From CBDCME01 sp965218865 (GTDB lineage Bacteria; Pseudomonadota; Alphaproteobacteria; JAAXGF01), in NCBI GenBank assembly GCA_965218865.1, contig CBDCME010000014.1, positions 1-59,129 of the forward strand: a stretch of DNA of 59,129 nt. The letters run 5' to 3'. Positions 36,296 through 44,656 of this stretch are shown piece after piece; within the stretch, counting starts at the first letter, position 1; each line of letters begins with the position of its first letter. The notes beneath the pieces are model-generated. The model worked only from the letters and a program-made list of their open reading frames with translations. It did not search any database and was not told the DNA's origin. Made by a program: the position numbers and the translations under genes.

Positions 36296-36403
36296 GGGTA
36301 AGAGGTTGGAAATCCACGAACGGTTGGAACCAAGTCCCGACATGTGGACATGAGCTCTTCATTCCCCCTCGACTTGGGACCGCTCACGCGGTCCCCTTTT
36401 TTT
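36296..36403 (+). ncRNA. Candidate sigma-54-dependent small RNA
   Basis: About 108 nt between the expected start of the -24/-12 promoter and a perfect intrinsic terminator. There is no good ribosome-binding site and ORF inside. A C-rich single-stranded-looking stretch, ATTCCCCCTCG (36361-36371), could pair with Shine-Dalgarno sequences. It lies on the strand opposite to moaC and moeA. The existence of the RNA is inferred from promoter plus terminator only. Confidence 0.55.
36376..36403 (+). terminator. Rho-independent terminator
   Basis: Stem GGGACCGC (36376-36383), loop TCAC, stem GCGGTCCC (36388-36395), then C and seven T (36397-36403). The T run is on the plus strand, so it ends plus-strand transcripts and would not serve moaC. 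Confidence 0.9.
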
Positions 36404-36436
36404 GCCCGCGCCTCTCCAAGTTCGGCGTTGCCGTGT

Positions 36437-36913
36437 TCAGTCGCGCCGAAATTCGCCGGAGCGGCCACCAGCCTTGTAGGTCAGTCGAAGTTCACTAACC
36501 GTGATGGCGCGATCGACCGCCTTGCACATATCGTAGATGGTCAACGCCGCGACCGCGACCGCGGTGAGAGCCTCCATCTCGACCCCGGTCGGACCGAGAG
36601 TCTTGCACGTCGCCGTAATTTCGACGACGCTCCGGGATTCGTCGCAGCTCATTTCGAGCACGACCGAGGTCAGGGGCAGCGGATGGCATAGGGGGACGAG
36701 GTCGGCCGTTTTCTTGGCCGCCATGATCCCGGCGACGCGCGCGGCCACAAACACATCCCCCTTGGCAATTCCGCCAGCGGCGATGAGGTCCAACGTTTCC
36801 TTGGCCATGAAGACAGCACCGCGAGCCGTGGCCACGCGGTTGGTCGCGGTTTTGTCCGAAACGTCGACCATGGCCGCCCGTCCCTCGGCGTCGATATGGC
36901 TGAGTTTGCTCAC
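36437..36913 (-). CDS. moaC: Cyclic pyranopterin monophosphate synthase MoaC
   Basis: 158 residues. Starts with GTG at 36913, overlapping the trpC stop as GTGA. Conserved blocks are LSHIDAEGRAAMVDVSDK, TNRVATARGAVFM, KKTADLVPLCHPLPLT, GVEMEALTAVAVAALTIYDM and CKAVDRAI. The enzyme converts the GTP-derived cyclic intermediate to cyclic pyranopterin monophosphate, the second step of molybdenum cofactor synthesis. The trp-moa-moe-lexA order is familiar in Rhodospirillales. Confidence 0.95.
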   Translation of the reverse strand: MSKLSHIDAEGRAAMVDVSDKTATNRVATARGAVFMAKETLDLIAAGGIAKGDVFVAARVAGIMAAKKTADLVPLCHPLPLTSVVLEMSCDESRSVVEITATCKTLGPTGVEMEALTAVAVAALTIYDMCKAVDRAITVSELRLTYKAGGRSGEFRRD

Positions 36914-37725
36914 GGTCCCACCGCGGCGGGAACGGGCCGGCCCAAGAGCGTGGCCGTGGCCCCGGCGACGTCGATCTCGCGCATCAACGACTCGCCGACC
37001 AGAAAACGCCGCGCACCCACGGCTATCATCCGTTCGATATCGGCGGCGCGGCGAAGGCCGCTTTCGCATACCAAGGCGCGATCGCGCGGGACCATGGGGG
37101 CGAGTCTCTCGGTCGTCGCGAGATCGACGCTAAGGGTCTTGAGATCGCGGTTGTTGACCCCGATCAGGGATGCCTCGAGGGCCAAACCGCGTTCCAGCTC
37201 GGTCTCGTCGTGGACTTCGACCAGCACGTCGAGGTCGAGCGATTTCGCCGTGGCGACGATGTCTGCGGCCGCGGAATCGTCGAGCGCCGCCATGATCAGC
37301 AAGACACAGTCCGCTCCCAAAACCCGCGACTCGACAACCTGATAGGGGTCGAGAATGAAGTCCTTGCGCAACACCGGCAGCTCGACATTGTCGCGGGCAG
37401 CGACCAGGTCCGAATCGTCACCCTGAAAATACGGCCCGTCGGTGAGCACGGAAAGACAGCTCGCGCCGCCGGCGAGATAGGCACGGGCCAGGGCGGGGGG
37501 ATCGAAATCGGCTCGAATGAGGCCCCGGCTGGGCGAGGCCTTCTTGATTTCGGCGATCAGTGCCCGGCCCTCCCGGGCCACCGCGCCGGCCAGGGCGGCG
37601 GCGAAACCGCGAATTGGCCGGGCCTTCGCCGCGGCCGCGATCAAACCGTTCAGCGGCCTTGCTTTTCGCCGTCGCGACACCTCTTCGCGTTTGCCCGCGC
37701 AGATTTGGGCCAGGATGTCGCTCAT
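36910..37725 (-). CDS. trpC: Indole-3-glycerol phosphate synthase
   Basis: 271 residues. A TIM barrel with AEIKKASPSRG (catalytic Lys), ASCLSVLTDGPYFQG, LPVLRKDFILDPYQV (second Lys), AALDDSA, DVLVEVHDETEL, IGVNNRDLKTL, and VCESGLRRAADIE. It closes the ring of carboxyphenylaminodeoxyribulose phosphate in tryptophan synthesis. ATGA overlap with trpD upstream and GTGA overlap with moaC downstream show a tightly coupled operon. Not fused to trpF. Confidence 0.97.
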   Translation of the reverse strand: MSDILAQICAGKREEVSRRRKARPLNGLIAAAAKARPIRGFAAALAGAVAREGRALIAEIKKASPSRGLIRADFDPPALARAYLAGGASCLSVLTDGPYFQGDDSDLVAARDNVELPVLRKDFILDPYQVVESRVLGADCVLLIMAALDDSAAADIVATAKSLDLDVLVEVHDETELERGLALEASLIGVNNRDLKTLSVDLATTERLAPMVPRDRALVCESGLRRAADIERMIAVGARRFLVGESLMREIDVAGATATLLGRPVPAAVGP

Positions 37726-38756
37726 TCGCCGTCGTCGCGGTTGCTCAAGTGGACGAGCCGTTTCAACTTTTCGCGTGCCGCGCCGCCGTCGATCGCCTCG
37801 GCGGACCGGGCCACGCCTTCGGCCAGGGATCGGACCTTGCCGGCGACGATCAGGGCGGCGCTCGCATTGAGAATCACGATGTCTCGAAACGGCCCCGTTT
37901 CCCCGGACAAGAGATCATTGATGGCGCGCGCGTTCGTCTCCGCCTCGCCACCGAGCAAGTCAGCCGGTTTGGCGCGTGCGAGTCCGGCATCCTCGGGCGC
38001 GATGGAGAATCGGCGCACCTCGCCGGCGTCGAGTTCGGCGACCAACGTCGTCCCGGCGGTCGTGATTTCGTCGATGCCGTCCTCGCCGTGGACCACCCAT
38101 GCCCTATCGACGCCGAGATTTCCCAGCACCGTGGCGATCGGCGTCAGCCAATCGGGATCGTAAACACCAACCAACATTCGGGTGACTCCGGCGGGGTTGG
38201 CGAGCGGCCCGAGAATATTGAACACCGTGCGGACGCCGATTTCGCGCCGTGGTCCGGCGACGTTTCGCATCGCGCCATGGTGGCGGGGCGCGAACATGAA
38301 GCAGATCCCCGCCTCCCAAAGTGCCCGGCGAATCCCCTCGTCGCCGGCATCGAGATTGACCCCGAGCGCCGCGAGCACGTCCGCCGACCCGCAGCGGGAG
38401 GAAATCGCCCGGTTGCCGTGCTTCGCGACCGGCACGCCGCAAGCGGCGACGACCAGGGCGGCGGCGGTCGAAACGTTGAAGGTGCCCTCCAAGTCACCGC
38501 CGGTGCCGACGATGTCCATCGCTTCCGGCGGCGCCTCTATCGTGCGTGCCCTCGACCGCATCGCCAGGGCCCCGCCGGTAATCTCGTCGACGGTTTCACC
38601 ACGTACCCGCAGGCCCATGAGGAAGGCTCCGATCTGCGCTGGTGTCGCGGCACCCGAGATCATGACTTCGAAGGCAGCCGTTGCCTGCGCCACATCGAGG
38701 CTGTCGCCGTTGGCGACACGGGCAAGAAATGGTTTCAACGAATCCTGATCGTTCAT
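37722..38756 (-). CDS. trpD: Anthranilate phosphoribosyltransferase
   Basis: 344 residues. PRPP and anthranilate sites are visible: DIVGTGGDLEGTFNVSTAAA, VAKHGNRAISSRCGSADVLAALG, FMFAPRHHGAMRNVAGPRRE, RTVFNILGPLANP and VVHGEDGIDEI. It joins anthranilate to PRPP. The start ATG overlaps the trpG stop (ATGA). Confidence 0.97.
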   Translation of the reverse strand: MNDQDSLKPFLARVANGDSLDVAQATAAFEVMISGAATPAQIGAFLMGLRVRGETVDEITGGALAMRSRARTIEAPPEAMDIVGTGGDLEGTFNVSTAAALVVAACGVPVAKHGNRAISSRCGSADVLAALGVNLDAGDEGIRRALWEAGICFMFAPRHHGAMRNVAGPRREIGVRTVFNILGPLANPAGVTRMLVGVYDPDWLTPIATVLGNLGVDRAWVVHGEDGIDEITTAGTTLVAELDAGEVRRFSIAPEDAGLARAKPADLLGGEAETNARAINDLLSGETGPFRDIVILNASAALIVAGKVRSLAEGVARSAEAIDGGAAREKLKRLVHLSNRDDGE

Positions 38757-39328
38757 GATTCCGCGACCACGCCTAGGAAATTGCGCAACACGGCGTGTCC
38801 GTGTTCCGATTCGATACTTTCGGGGTGGAACTGGACCCCGAAAATCGAGTGGGCGCGGTGGCTCAAGCCCATGATGATTCCGTCGTCGGTTTCCGCCGTT
38901 ATGGCGAGACTGGAGGGCAAACTTTCCCGTTCAACGATCAGGGAATGATAACGGGTCGCCTTGAAGGGATCCGACAGACCGGCGAACAGGCCCTCGCCCT
39001 GGTGTCGAATGTCGCTAAGCTTCCCATGCATGACGAAAGGGGCACGGACGATGCGACCGCCGAAGGCCTGGCCCACCGCCTGATGGCCGAGACAGACACC
39101 GAGCACGGGCACGCGTCCGGCGACGCGGTCTACCAGTTCGAGACAAATTCCGGCCCGGTCGGGATCGCACGGCCCCGGCGAAATGACGATCCCTTTCGCC
39201 GCTCCCGCCAACAGCGCGTCCACCGTGACGGCGTCGTTTCGCCACACCTCGACTTCGGCACCCAACTCGCCTAGATAGTGTACGAGGTTGTAGGTAAAGC
39301 TGTCGTAATTGTCGATCAAGGCTAGCAT
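38753..39328 (-). CDS. trpG: Anthranilate/aminodeoxychorismate synthase component II (glutamine amidotransferase)
   Basis: 191 residues from the ATG at 39328. A class I amidotransferase: LALIDNYDSFTYNLVHYLG, ISPGPCDPDRAGIC, GVCLGHQAVGQAFGG with the nucleophilic Cys, and GVQFHPESIESEHG with the His/Glu. It supplies ammonia to TrpE, which in this window lies 7.8 kb away. The same protein family also serves PabA. The longer frame to 39376 is not native; the small ORF at 39330 ends two bases upstream. Confidence 0.95.
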   Translation of the reverse strand: MLALIDNYDSFTYNLVHYLGELGAEVEVWRNDAVTVDALLAGAAKGIVISPGPCDPDRAGICLELVDRVAGRVPVLGVCLGHQAVGQAFGGRIVRAPFVMHGKLSDIRHQGEGLFAGLSDPFKATRYHSLIVERESLPSSLAITAETDDGIIMGLSHRAHSIFGVQFHPESIESEHGHAVLRNFLGVVAES

Positions 39329-39329
39329 A

Positions 39330-39485
39330 TCAAGACAGTCGGCTGAAGAAACGCGTCGGTTTGCCTCGGCGCTCACCGGCGCCGAATCGCTCGGCGAGGT
39401 AAACAGTCAACCCGGCGAGCGTCAAGCCCGCGGCACCCCATTGTGTCGGGACTCTTGACATCCACGGTATCATGCCCAAATCCAT
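39330..39485 (-). CDS. Small hypothetical membrane protein upstream of trpG
   Basis: 51 residues. AAAGGG lies eight bases before the ATG at 39485, and the stop TGA is one base from the trpG start region, suggesting coupling. A single hydrophobic stretch, WGAAGLTLAGLTVYLA, is followed by a basic tail (GERRGKPTRFFSRL). No family recognised. It could be a real small protein at the head of the operon or a leader ORF; no Trp-rich attenuator pattern is seen (two Trp only). Confidence 0.45.
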   Translation of the reverse strand: MDLGMIPWMSRVPTQWGAAGLTLAGLTVYLAERFGAGERRGKPTRFFSRLS

Positions 39486-39519
39486 CACGTGGGCCCTTTG
39501 GCGATGAACCATATTTCTT

Positions 39520-41937
39520 ATGCCTGACGATTCCTCCCTGGCGACTTTCGCGCTCCCCGTCGAGGGCATGACCTGTGCCTCGTGCGTCGGCCGGGTCGAA
39601 CGCGCTTTGTCGGCCCAGCCGGCCATCGCTTCGGCGGACGTCAACCTGGCCAACGAGCGGGCCAAAGTTCGTTTCGACCCCGCTCGCCTCGGTTTGGCGG
39701 ATCTGGCCGCCATCGTTGGCCGGGCCGGTTTTCGGGTCCCCACCCAAGCGCTCGATCTGAACGTCGAGGGGATGACCTGCGCCTCGTGCGTTGGCCGAGT
39801 CGAAACGGCGCTGGCTTCGGTTCCGGGCGTCAGCGAGGTGAGCGTCAACCTGGCGAGCGACAGGGCCCGGGTGAGCGGACCGCGCGGGGCCCTGTCGGTG
39901 CCCGGCCTCGTCGCCGTCGTCGAAGCCGCGGGTTACCGCGCCTCGACCACGACCGACAGTTCGGAACTCGCGGCCCAGGCCGAAGCGGCCGCCCAACGCC
40001 GGAGCGAGGAGGAATTCCGTGCCGCCGTGCTTGCGGCCCTGCTGGCCGCGCCCCTGGTCGGGCAGATGGTGGCCCACCTGCTGGCGATCGAGTTCGTCCT
40101 TTCGCCATGGCTTCAGCTGGCCCTGGCGACACCGGTGCAGTTCGCTCTCGGAGGCCGTTTCTACCGGGCCGCCTGGTCGGCGCTATTGGCACGCACAGGC
40201 AACATGGATCTGCTCGTGGTTCTGGGCACCACCGCGGCCTACGCTTTCAGCGTTGTCCTGATGACATGGCCGGAATACGGCGACGGGCGGCTCTATTTCG
40301 AGGCCTCGGCGGTGGTCATCAGCCTCGTTCTCCTCGGCAAGTGGATGGAGGGTCGGAGCAAATGGCGGACCTACGCGGCGATCCGGTCGCTGGGACGGCT
40401 ACGCCCCGCCAATGCCCGGGTTGTCCGGAGAGACAAGGAAATCCTTGTCCCGGTGGAATCGGTTGGCGTCGGCGACACTGTCGTGGTCCGTCCCGGCGAG
40501 CGTTTTCCGGCCGACGGAGTCGTGAGTCGCGGCGAAAGCGAGGTCGATGAGTCGATGATCAGCGGCGAAAGCGCGCTGGTCGGCAAGGCACCCGGCAATC
40601 ACGTCGTGGGCGGTGCCATTAATGGCTCGGGACTGCTGCGAATACGTGTAACGGCGGTCGGGATCGAATCGGTTCTCGCCCGCATCATCCGCCTGGTCGA
40701 AAACGCGCAAACGAGCAAGGCGCCGGTGCAACACTTGGTCGACCGGGTCAGCGCCGTCTTCGTTCCCGCCGTCGTCGCCTTCGCCGCCGTGACATTCGCG
40801 GCTTGGCTCGCCGCCGGCGCCGGATTCGCGGCCGCCATGGTCACGACGGTAACGGTCCTCGTCATCGCCTGCCCCTGCGCCCTGGGTCTGGCGACGCCGA
40901 CGGCGATCATGGTCGGCACCGGCGCGGCGGCCCGGGCAGGCATACTGATCAAGGATGCCGAGGCCCTGGAACAGGCCCATCGGGTGAGCACCGTCGCGCT
41001 CGACAAGACCGGCACCTTGACCGAAGGCAAACCCGGTGTCACCGACATCGTCGGAATATCCGCCGGCGAACGCAAGATTCTCCGGCTCGCGGCGTCGGTT
41101 CAAAGCGGCAGTGACCATCCCCTCGCGCGCGGCGTTGTGGCTCGGGCCCGGGAAGGCGACCTCAAGCTCGCGCCGGCCAAGGATTTCCGTAGCCTCGGGG
41201 GACGTGGGTTGACGGCCATCGTGGGCGGTCGCAGGGTCTGGGTCGGAAATCGCCGCCTGCTTTCCGAGCAGGGAATCGCCACGGCACCGGGCGAAAAAGC
41301 CGCCGCCCGACTGGAGAAGGCCGGAAAGACCGTCATCTGGATCGCCCGCGAGGGCGGGAAGGGTGGCCCCTTGTTGGGCCTCATCGCCGTCCGCGACCGG
41401 GTCAGAACGGATGCCGCGGCCGCCATCGCGGCTTTGCAAGCACACGGCATCAAGGTCGTGATGTTGACCGGCGACAACCGCCGGACAGCGAAAATGGTCG
41501 GCCGCGAAATCGGAATCACGAAAATCGTGGCCGAGGTTCTCCCGGAGGACAAGGCCGCCCACGTCGCGCGTTTGCAAAAGTCGGGAAACGTCGTCGCGAT
41601 GGTGGGCGACGGCGTCAACGACGCCCCCGCCTTGGCCGCCGCCGACGTCGGTATCGCCATGGGCAGCGGCACCGACGTCGCCATCGAGGCCGCGGAAATA
41701 GCCCTGATGCGCGGCAATCCGAGCCTGCTCGTCGACACCCTCGATATTTCGCGCGCGACCTATGCCAAGATTCGCCAGAACCTTTTCTGGGCCTTTTCCT
41801 ATAACGTGATCGGCGTCTTTCTGGCGGCGGCCGGGTTTGTCGGTCCGGTCATCGCCGGAGCGGCAATGGCTTTCAGCAGCGTCAGCGTCGTCTCCAACGC
41901 ACTCCTGCTCCGTCGATGGCGGCCAAAAGCCGGCTAG
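39520..41937 (+). CDS. copA: Copper-translocating P1B-type ATPase
   Basis: 805 residues. Two N-terminal heavy-metal-associated domains each carry GMTCASCVGRVE (residues about 13 and 84). The actuator loop has ISGES, the sixth-helix metal motif is ACPCALGLATP (CPC, about residue 450), the phosphorylation site is DKTGTLTEG, then SDHPLARGV (HP), GDNRRTA and GDGVNDAPALAAADVGIAMG. It exports Cu(I) from the cytoplasm. It is divergent from the trpG operon with 34 bp to the small ORF start. No CueR-like site or regulator gene was recognised next to it. Confidence 0.93.
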   Translation: MPDDSSLATFALPVEGMTCASCVGRVERALSAQPAIASADVNLANERAKVRFDPARLGLADLAAIVGRAGFRVPTQALDLNVEGMTCASCVGRVETALASVPGVSEVSVNLASDRARVSGPRGALSVPGLVAVVEAAGYRASTTTDSSELAAQAEAAAQRRSEEEFRAAVLAALLAAPLVGQMVAHLLAIEFVLSPWLQLALATPVQFALGGRFYRAAWSALLARTGNMDLLVVLGTTAAYAFSVVLMTWPEYGDGRLYFEASAVVISLVLLGKWMEGRSKWRTYAAIRSLGRLRPANARVVRRDKEILVPVESVGVGDTVVVRPGERFPADGVVSRGESEVDESMISGESALVGKAPGNHVVGGAINGSGLLRIRVTAVGIESVLARIIRLVENAQTSKAPVQHLVDRVSAVFVPAVVAFAAVTFAAWLAAGAGFAAAMVTTVTVLVIACPCALGLATPTAIMVGTGAAARAGILIKDAEALEQAHRVSTVALDKTGTLTEGKPGVTDIVGISAGERKILRLAASVQSGSDHPLARGVVARAREGDLKLAPAKDFRSLGGRGLTAIVGGRRVWVGNRRLLSEQGIATAPGEKAAARLEKAGKTVIWIAREGGKGGPLLGLIAVRDRVRTDAAAAIAALQAHGIKVVMLTGDNRRTAKMVGREIGITKIVAEVLPEDKAAHVARLQKSGNVVAMVGDGVNDAPALAAADVGIAMGSGTDVAIEAAEIALMRGNPSLLVDTLDISRATYAKIRQNLFWAFSYNVIGVFLAAAGFVGPVIAGAAMAFSSVSVVSNALLLRRWRPKAG

Positions 41938-41946
41938 AAAGCCAAA

Positions 41947-42846
41947 TCAGATCCCCTTTCGCTTCCGCGAAACTCCTCCGCGAGCAGTCGATTTAGCGGC
42001 CGGCCCGGCCGGGACCAGTTGAATTAAGACCTCCGCGGCCCGATAGATTCCGCGGACCCGGGCCGTGGCCGCCTTCTTGATGGTTTCGGCCTCGGAAAGC
42101 CGCAGCTTCGGGTCGAGCACGAGGCGAAATTGAACGCAGCGGACGAGTCCCGATTGGCGGGTGCGGAGGTCGCGCACGCCCTTAACCCCGGGGGCGCGGA
42201 GAATCGTTTCCTCGATTCTTCGCATCTCCTGCTCGGAAATCTCCCGGTCCATGATCTGACGAAAGGCGAGCCGACCGATCCGCCAGGCATTGCGCAAAAT
42301 GTAGACGGTGATGGCGAGCGCGAAAATCGGATCCGCGAGCGTCCAGCCCAGGCCGCTACTCAGGCCGAGCGAGAAGATGACGGCGGCATTCACCATGGCG
42401 TGGCTCTCGTAGTGGAGCGCGTCCGAGGCCACCGCCGTCGATCCGGTTTGGCGAACGACGAATCGCTGGAACGTCACCAAACCCACCATGCTGAACATGG
42501 CGAAGAGCATGACCCCAATCCCGATGGCGACGTGCTCGACGGCGATCGGGTTCGAGATCCGGTCGTACGCCTCGGTTACGAGCAAAAACGCCGTCCCGGC
42601 GACGAACAGCGAACGGAGGAGGCCGGCGAGAGGTTCGACCTTGCCGTGACCGAAACGATAGCGCCGGTCGGCGGGTTTCAGCGAGTGGCGGACGGCGAAG
42701 AAATTGACCACCGAGGTCAGGGAATCCAAGGTGGTATCCAATAACGAGGCGAACAGACTGACGGACCCGGTCATGTTCCAGGCAACGAGTTTGGCGACGA
42801 TCAGGACCGCCGCGACCGAGAGCGACGCCGCCATCGCCAGCTTCAT
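41947..42846 (-). CDS. Cation diffusion facilitator (FieF-like)
   Basis: 299 residues from the ATG at 42846, the usual length; the open frame continues to 42987 with an extra hydrophobic stretch (LLVFGVCGILIGQAVLGAV). Transmembrane site motifs are LLDTTLDSLTSVVNFFAV (DxxxD) and ASDALHYESHAMVNAAVI (DxxxH-like). The cytoplasmic C-terminal domain has VRDLRTRQSGLVRCVQFRLVL. Such proteins export Zn2+, Fe2+ or other divalent cations against protons. It ends nine bases from the copA stop, convergent, inside a metal-transport block. Confidence 0.88.
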   Translation of the reverse strand: MKLAMAASLSVAAVLIVAKLVAWNMTGSVSLFASLLDTTLDSLTSVVNFFAVRHSLKPADRRYRFGHGKVEPLAGLLRSLFVAGTAFLLVTEAYDRISNPIAVEHVAIGIGVMLFAMFSMVGLVTFQRFVVRQTGSTAVASDALHYESHAMVNAAVIFSLGLSSGLGWTLADPIFALAITVYILRNAWRIGRLAFRQIMDREISEQEMRRIEETILRAPGVKGVRDLRTRQSGLVRCVQFRLVLDPKLRLSEAETIKKAATARVRGIYRAAEVLIQLVPAGPAAKSTARGGVSRKRKGI

Positions 42847-43052
42847 CAACTCGCCCTGGGAGCGTCGGCGCAGGGCGAGCGCCCCCCATGGCCACCGGCG
42901 CTGATCCGAGCGCCGCTGAACGGCCCCGAGAACGGCCTGGCCGATCAGGATTCCGCAGACCCCGAAGACGAGGAGTTCAAAGACCATTTCGTATCATAAC
43001 CTTTCCGACCGGGCCTCGGGGCAGGCGCGTCGGACGGCGTGCCGGCGGGGTC

Positions 43053-44420
43053 TCATGGCCAACGCGGATGGTGGAGGTCGATGACGAATGCATGCTCGTG
43101 ACGCACGTTGGCATGAACGTGCCGGTGACTGTGCGGTTCGGGACCCATGGCCTCGTCGTGTGTGTGGTCGTGGTGTTCGTCGTGGACGTGGGAATGTTCG
43201 TGTTCGAACGTCTCGTGTTCGTGTTCCAGCTCGACCGGGTCGGCCGGCGGCCAAGCCAAGGCCGCGCCGGCGCTGGCCAGGAGTGCCACGATCGCCAGGC
43301 TCAGGAACGCGGTGGACATCAGGCCCTCCGACCCGATCCACCCCGCCAGGGGATAGGCCACGAGCCAGCCGGCATGGGAAAGGGCGAAATGGGCCGAGAA
43401 CAGTGCCGGGCGGTCCGCCGGCCGGCACGAGCCGACCAATACGCGGCCGATCGGAGTCTGGACCAGTGACATCCCGACGCCGATCACGAACCAGAGGACC
43501 AGGAAGACGAAATATCCGGGATAAAACGACCCCATCGCCAATGTCGGAGCCAGCACAACGGCCCCCCACAGCATCACGGTCCGCGGCGGATAGCGCTCGA
43601 GCAGACGCGGCAAGGCGATGGCGGCGAGCATCGAACCCGCGCCGGCCGCCGCCCACGCGATCGCCGTTTCGGTCTCCGATCCCCCAAGGGAATCCCCGAC
43701 GTAGACGACCGTATTGACGATCACCATCGCGCCGGCGATGGCGACGGCGAGCGAAAGCATGAGAACGCCTCGAAGGCGCGGCGTCGCCGCGTACACGCGG
43801 AGACCGTAGATCAAGTTGAAGAAGACCCCTCGGGGCCGATCACTCCGGCCGGGGGGCGGAACCGACGCCGTCGCGAGCAATATTCCCGAAACCAGAAAAG
43901 TGGCGGCGTTCGCCGCAAACAAGGAATTATAGTGGGCGAACAAGAGCACGAACGCGGCGATAACCGGACTCACCAGCACTTCAAGATCGTAAGCCAACCG
44001 AGACAAGGAAAGGGCCCGCGTGTACCGACGCTCGTCGGGCAACACGTCGGGGATGGTAGTCTGAAACAAGGGCGTGAAACAGGCCGAGCAAGCGCTGAGA
44101 AGAAAAATCACGAGGTAGATTTGCCAAACGGCGTCGACCCAAGGCAGGCACAGCATCAAGAGCAGGCGCGCAACGTCGAGGATCACCAGCACCGCTTTAC
44201 GCGGCAGCCGGTGCGCCAGGCCGCCGACGACGGGCGCGATAACGATATAGGCAACCATCTTCAAGGCCAGCGCGGTGCCGAGAACGGCGCCGGCTTCGCC
44301 ACCCGCGAGTTGATACGCCAGGAGACTCAGGGCGACCGTGGCGAGACCGCTCCCGACGAGGGCGGCGGCTTGGGCCAGAAACAGGTTCCGGAAGGCGGGT
44401 TCGCGCAGCAATGACAACAT
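43053..44420 (-). CDS. MFS transporter with histidine-rich C-terminal tail
   Basis: 455 residues with about twelve hydrophobic segments; the MFS motif region LAHRLPRKAVLVILDVARLL follows helix 2. The last 60 or so residues are hydrophilic and hold 18 His (for example HEHSHVHDEHHDHTHD), a typical divalent-metal-binding sequence. Next to a CDF exporter and CopA, the tail suggests a metal-related carrier (nickel, cobalt or zinc), but the family alone would also fit drug efflux. It is co-directional with the CDF gene. Confidence 0.75.
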   Translation of the reverse strand: MLSLLREPAFRNLFLAQAAALVGSGLATVALSLLAYQLAGGEAGAVLGTALALKMVAYIVIAPVVGGLAHRLPRKAVLVILDVARLLLMLCLPWVDAVWQIYLVIFLLSACSACFTPLFQTTIPDVLPDERRYTRALSLSRLAYDLEVLVSPVIAAFVLLFAHYNSLFAANAATFLVSGILLATASVPPPGRSDRPRGVFFNLIYGLRVYAATPRLRGVLMLSLAVAIAGAMVIVNTVVYVGDSLGGSETETAIAWAAAGAGSMLAAIALPRLLERYPPRTVMLWGAVVLAPTLAMGSFYPGYFVFLVLWFVIGVGMSLVQTPIGRVLVGSCRPADRPALFSAHFALSHAGWLVAYPLAGWIGSEGLMSTAFLSLAIVALLASAGAALAWPPADPVELEHEHETFEHEHSHVHDEHHDHTHDEAMGPEPHSHRHVHANVRHEHAFVIDLHHPRWP

Positions 44421-44656
44421 GTTCCGAATTCGTCGAATTTCGAGGAACGAGCGCGGATATTCCGGTTCAACAGGTTCGACGGTCTCGGCCTTCGTCGTTG
44501 GCGCCGCCGCCGAGCCACACGCGCCCTACCGGGGACATAAATGGCATACATTTGGTAACGACCGTAGTGTATCGTCGGGTCCGGCCATATCCAAATCCGG
44601 CCATATCCATATCCGGTAAGTGTCCCCCCTGGCCGGACGGTGGCGAGGAGTGCTGC
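44421..44656. promoter_or_regulatory. Divergent promoter region with short repeats
   Basis: Between the MFS gene (minus) and the polysaccharide deacetylase gene (plus). It contains tandem GGCCATATCC units (44582-44614). No defined operator was recognised. Confidence 0.35.

Larger units (their letters stand above)
36073..36436. other. moaC-moeA intergenic region carrying an opposite-strand RNA candidate
   Basis: 364 bases where related operons usually have overlapping genes. It includes an AT-rich moeA promoter-like part (36090-36140), a sigma-54-type promoter at 36271 and a strong plus-strand terminator at 36376. No protein-coding ORF is convincing. Confidence 0.5.
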
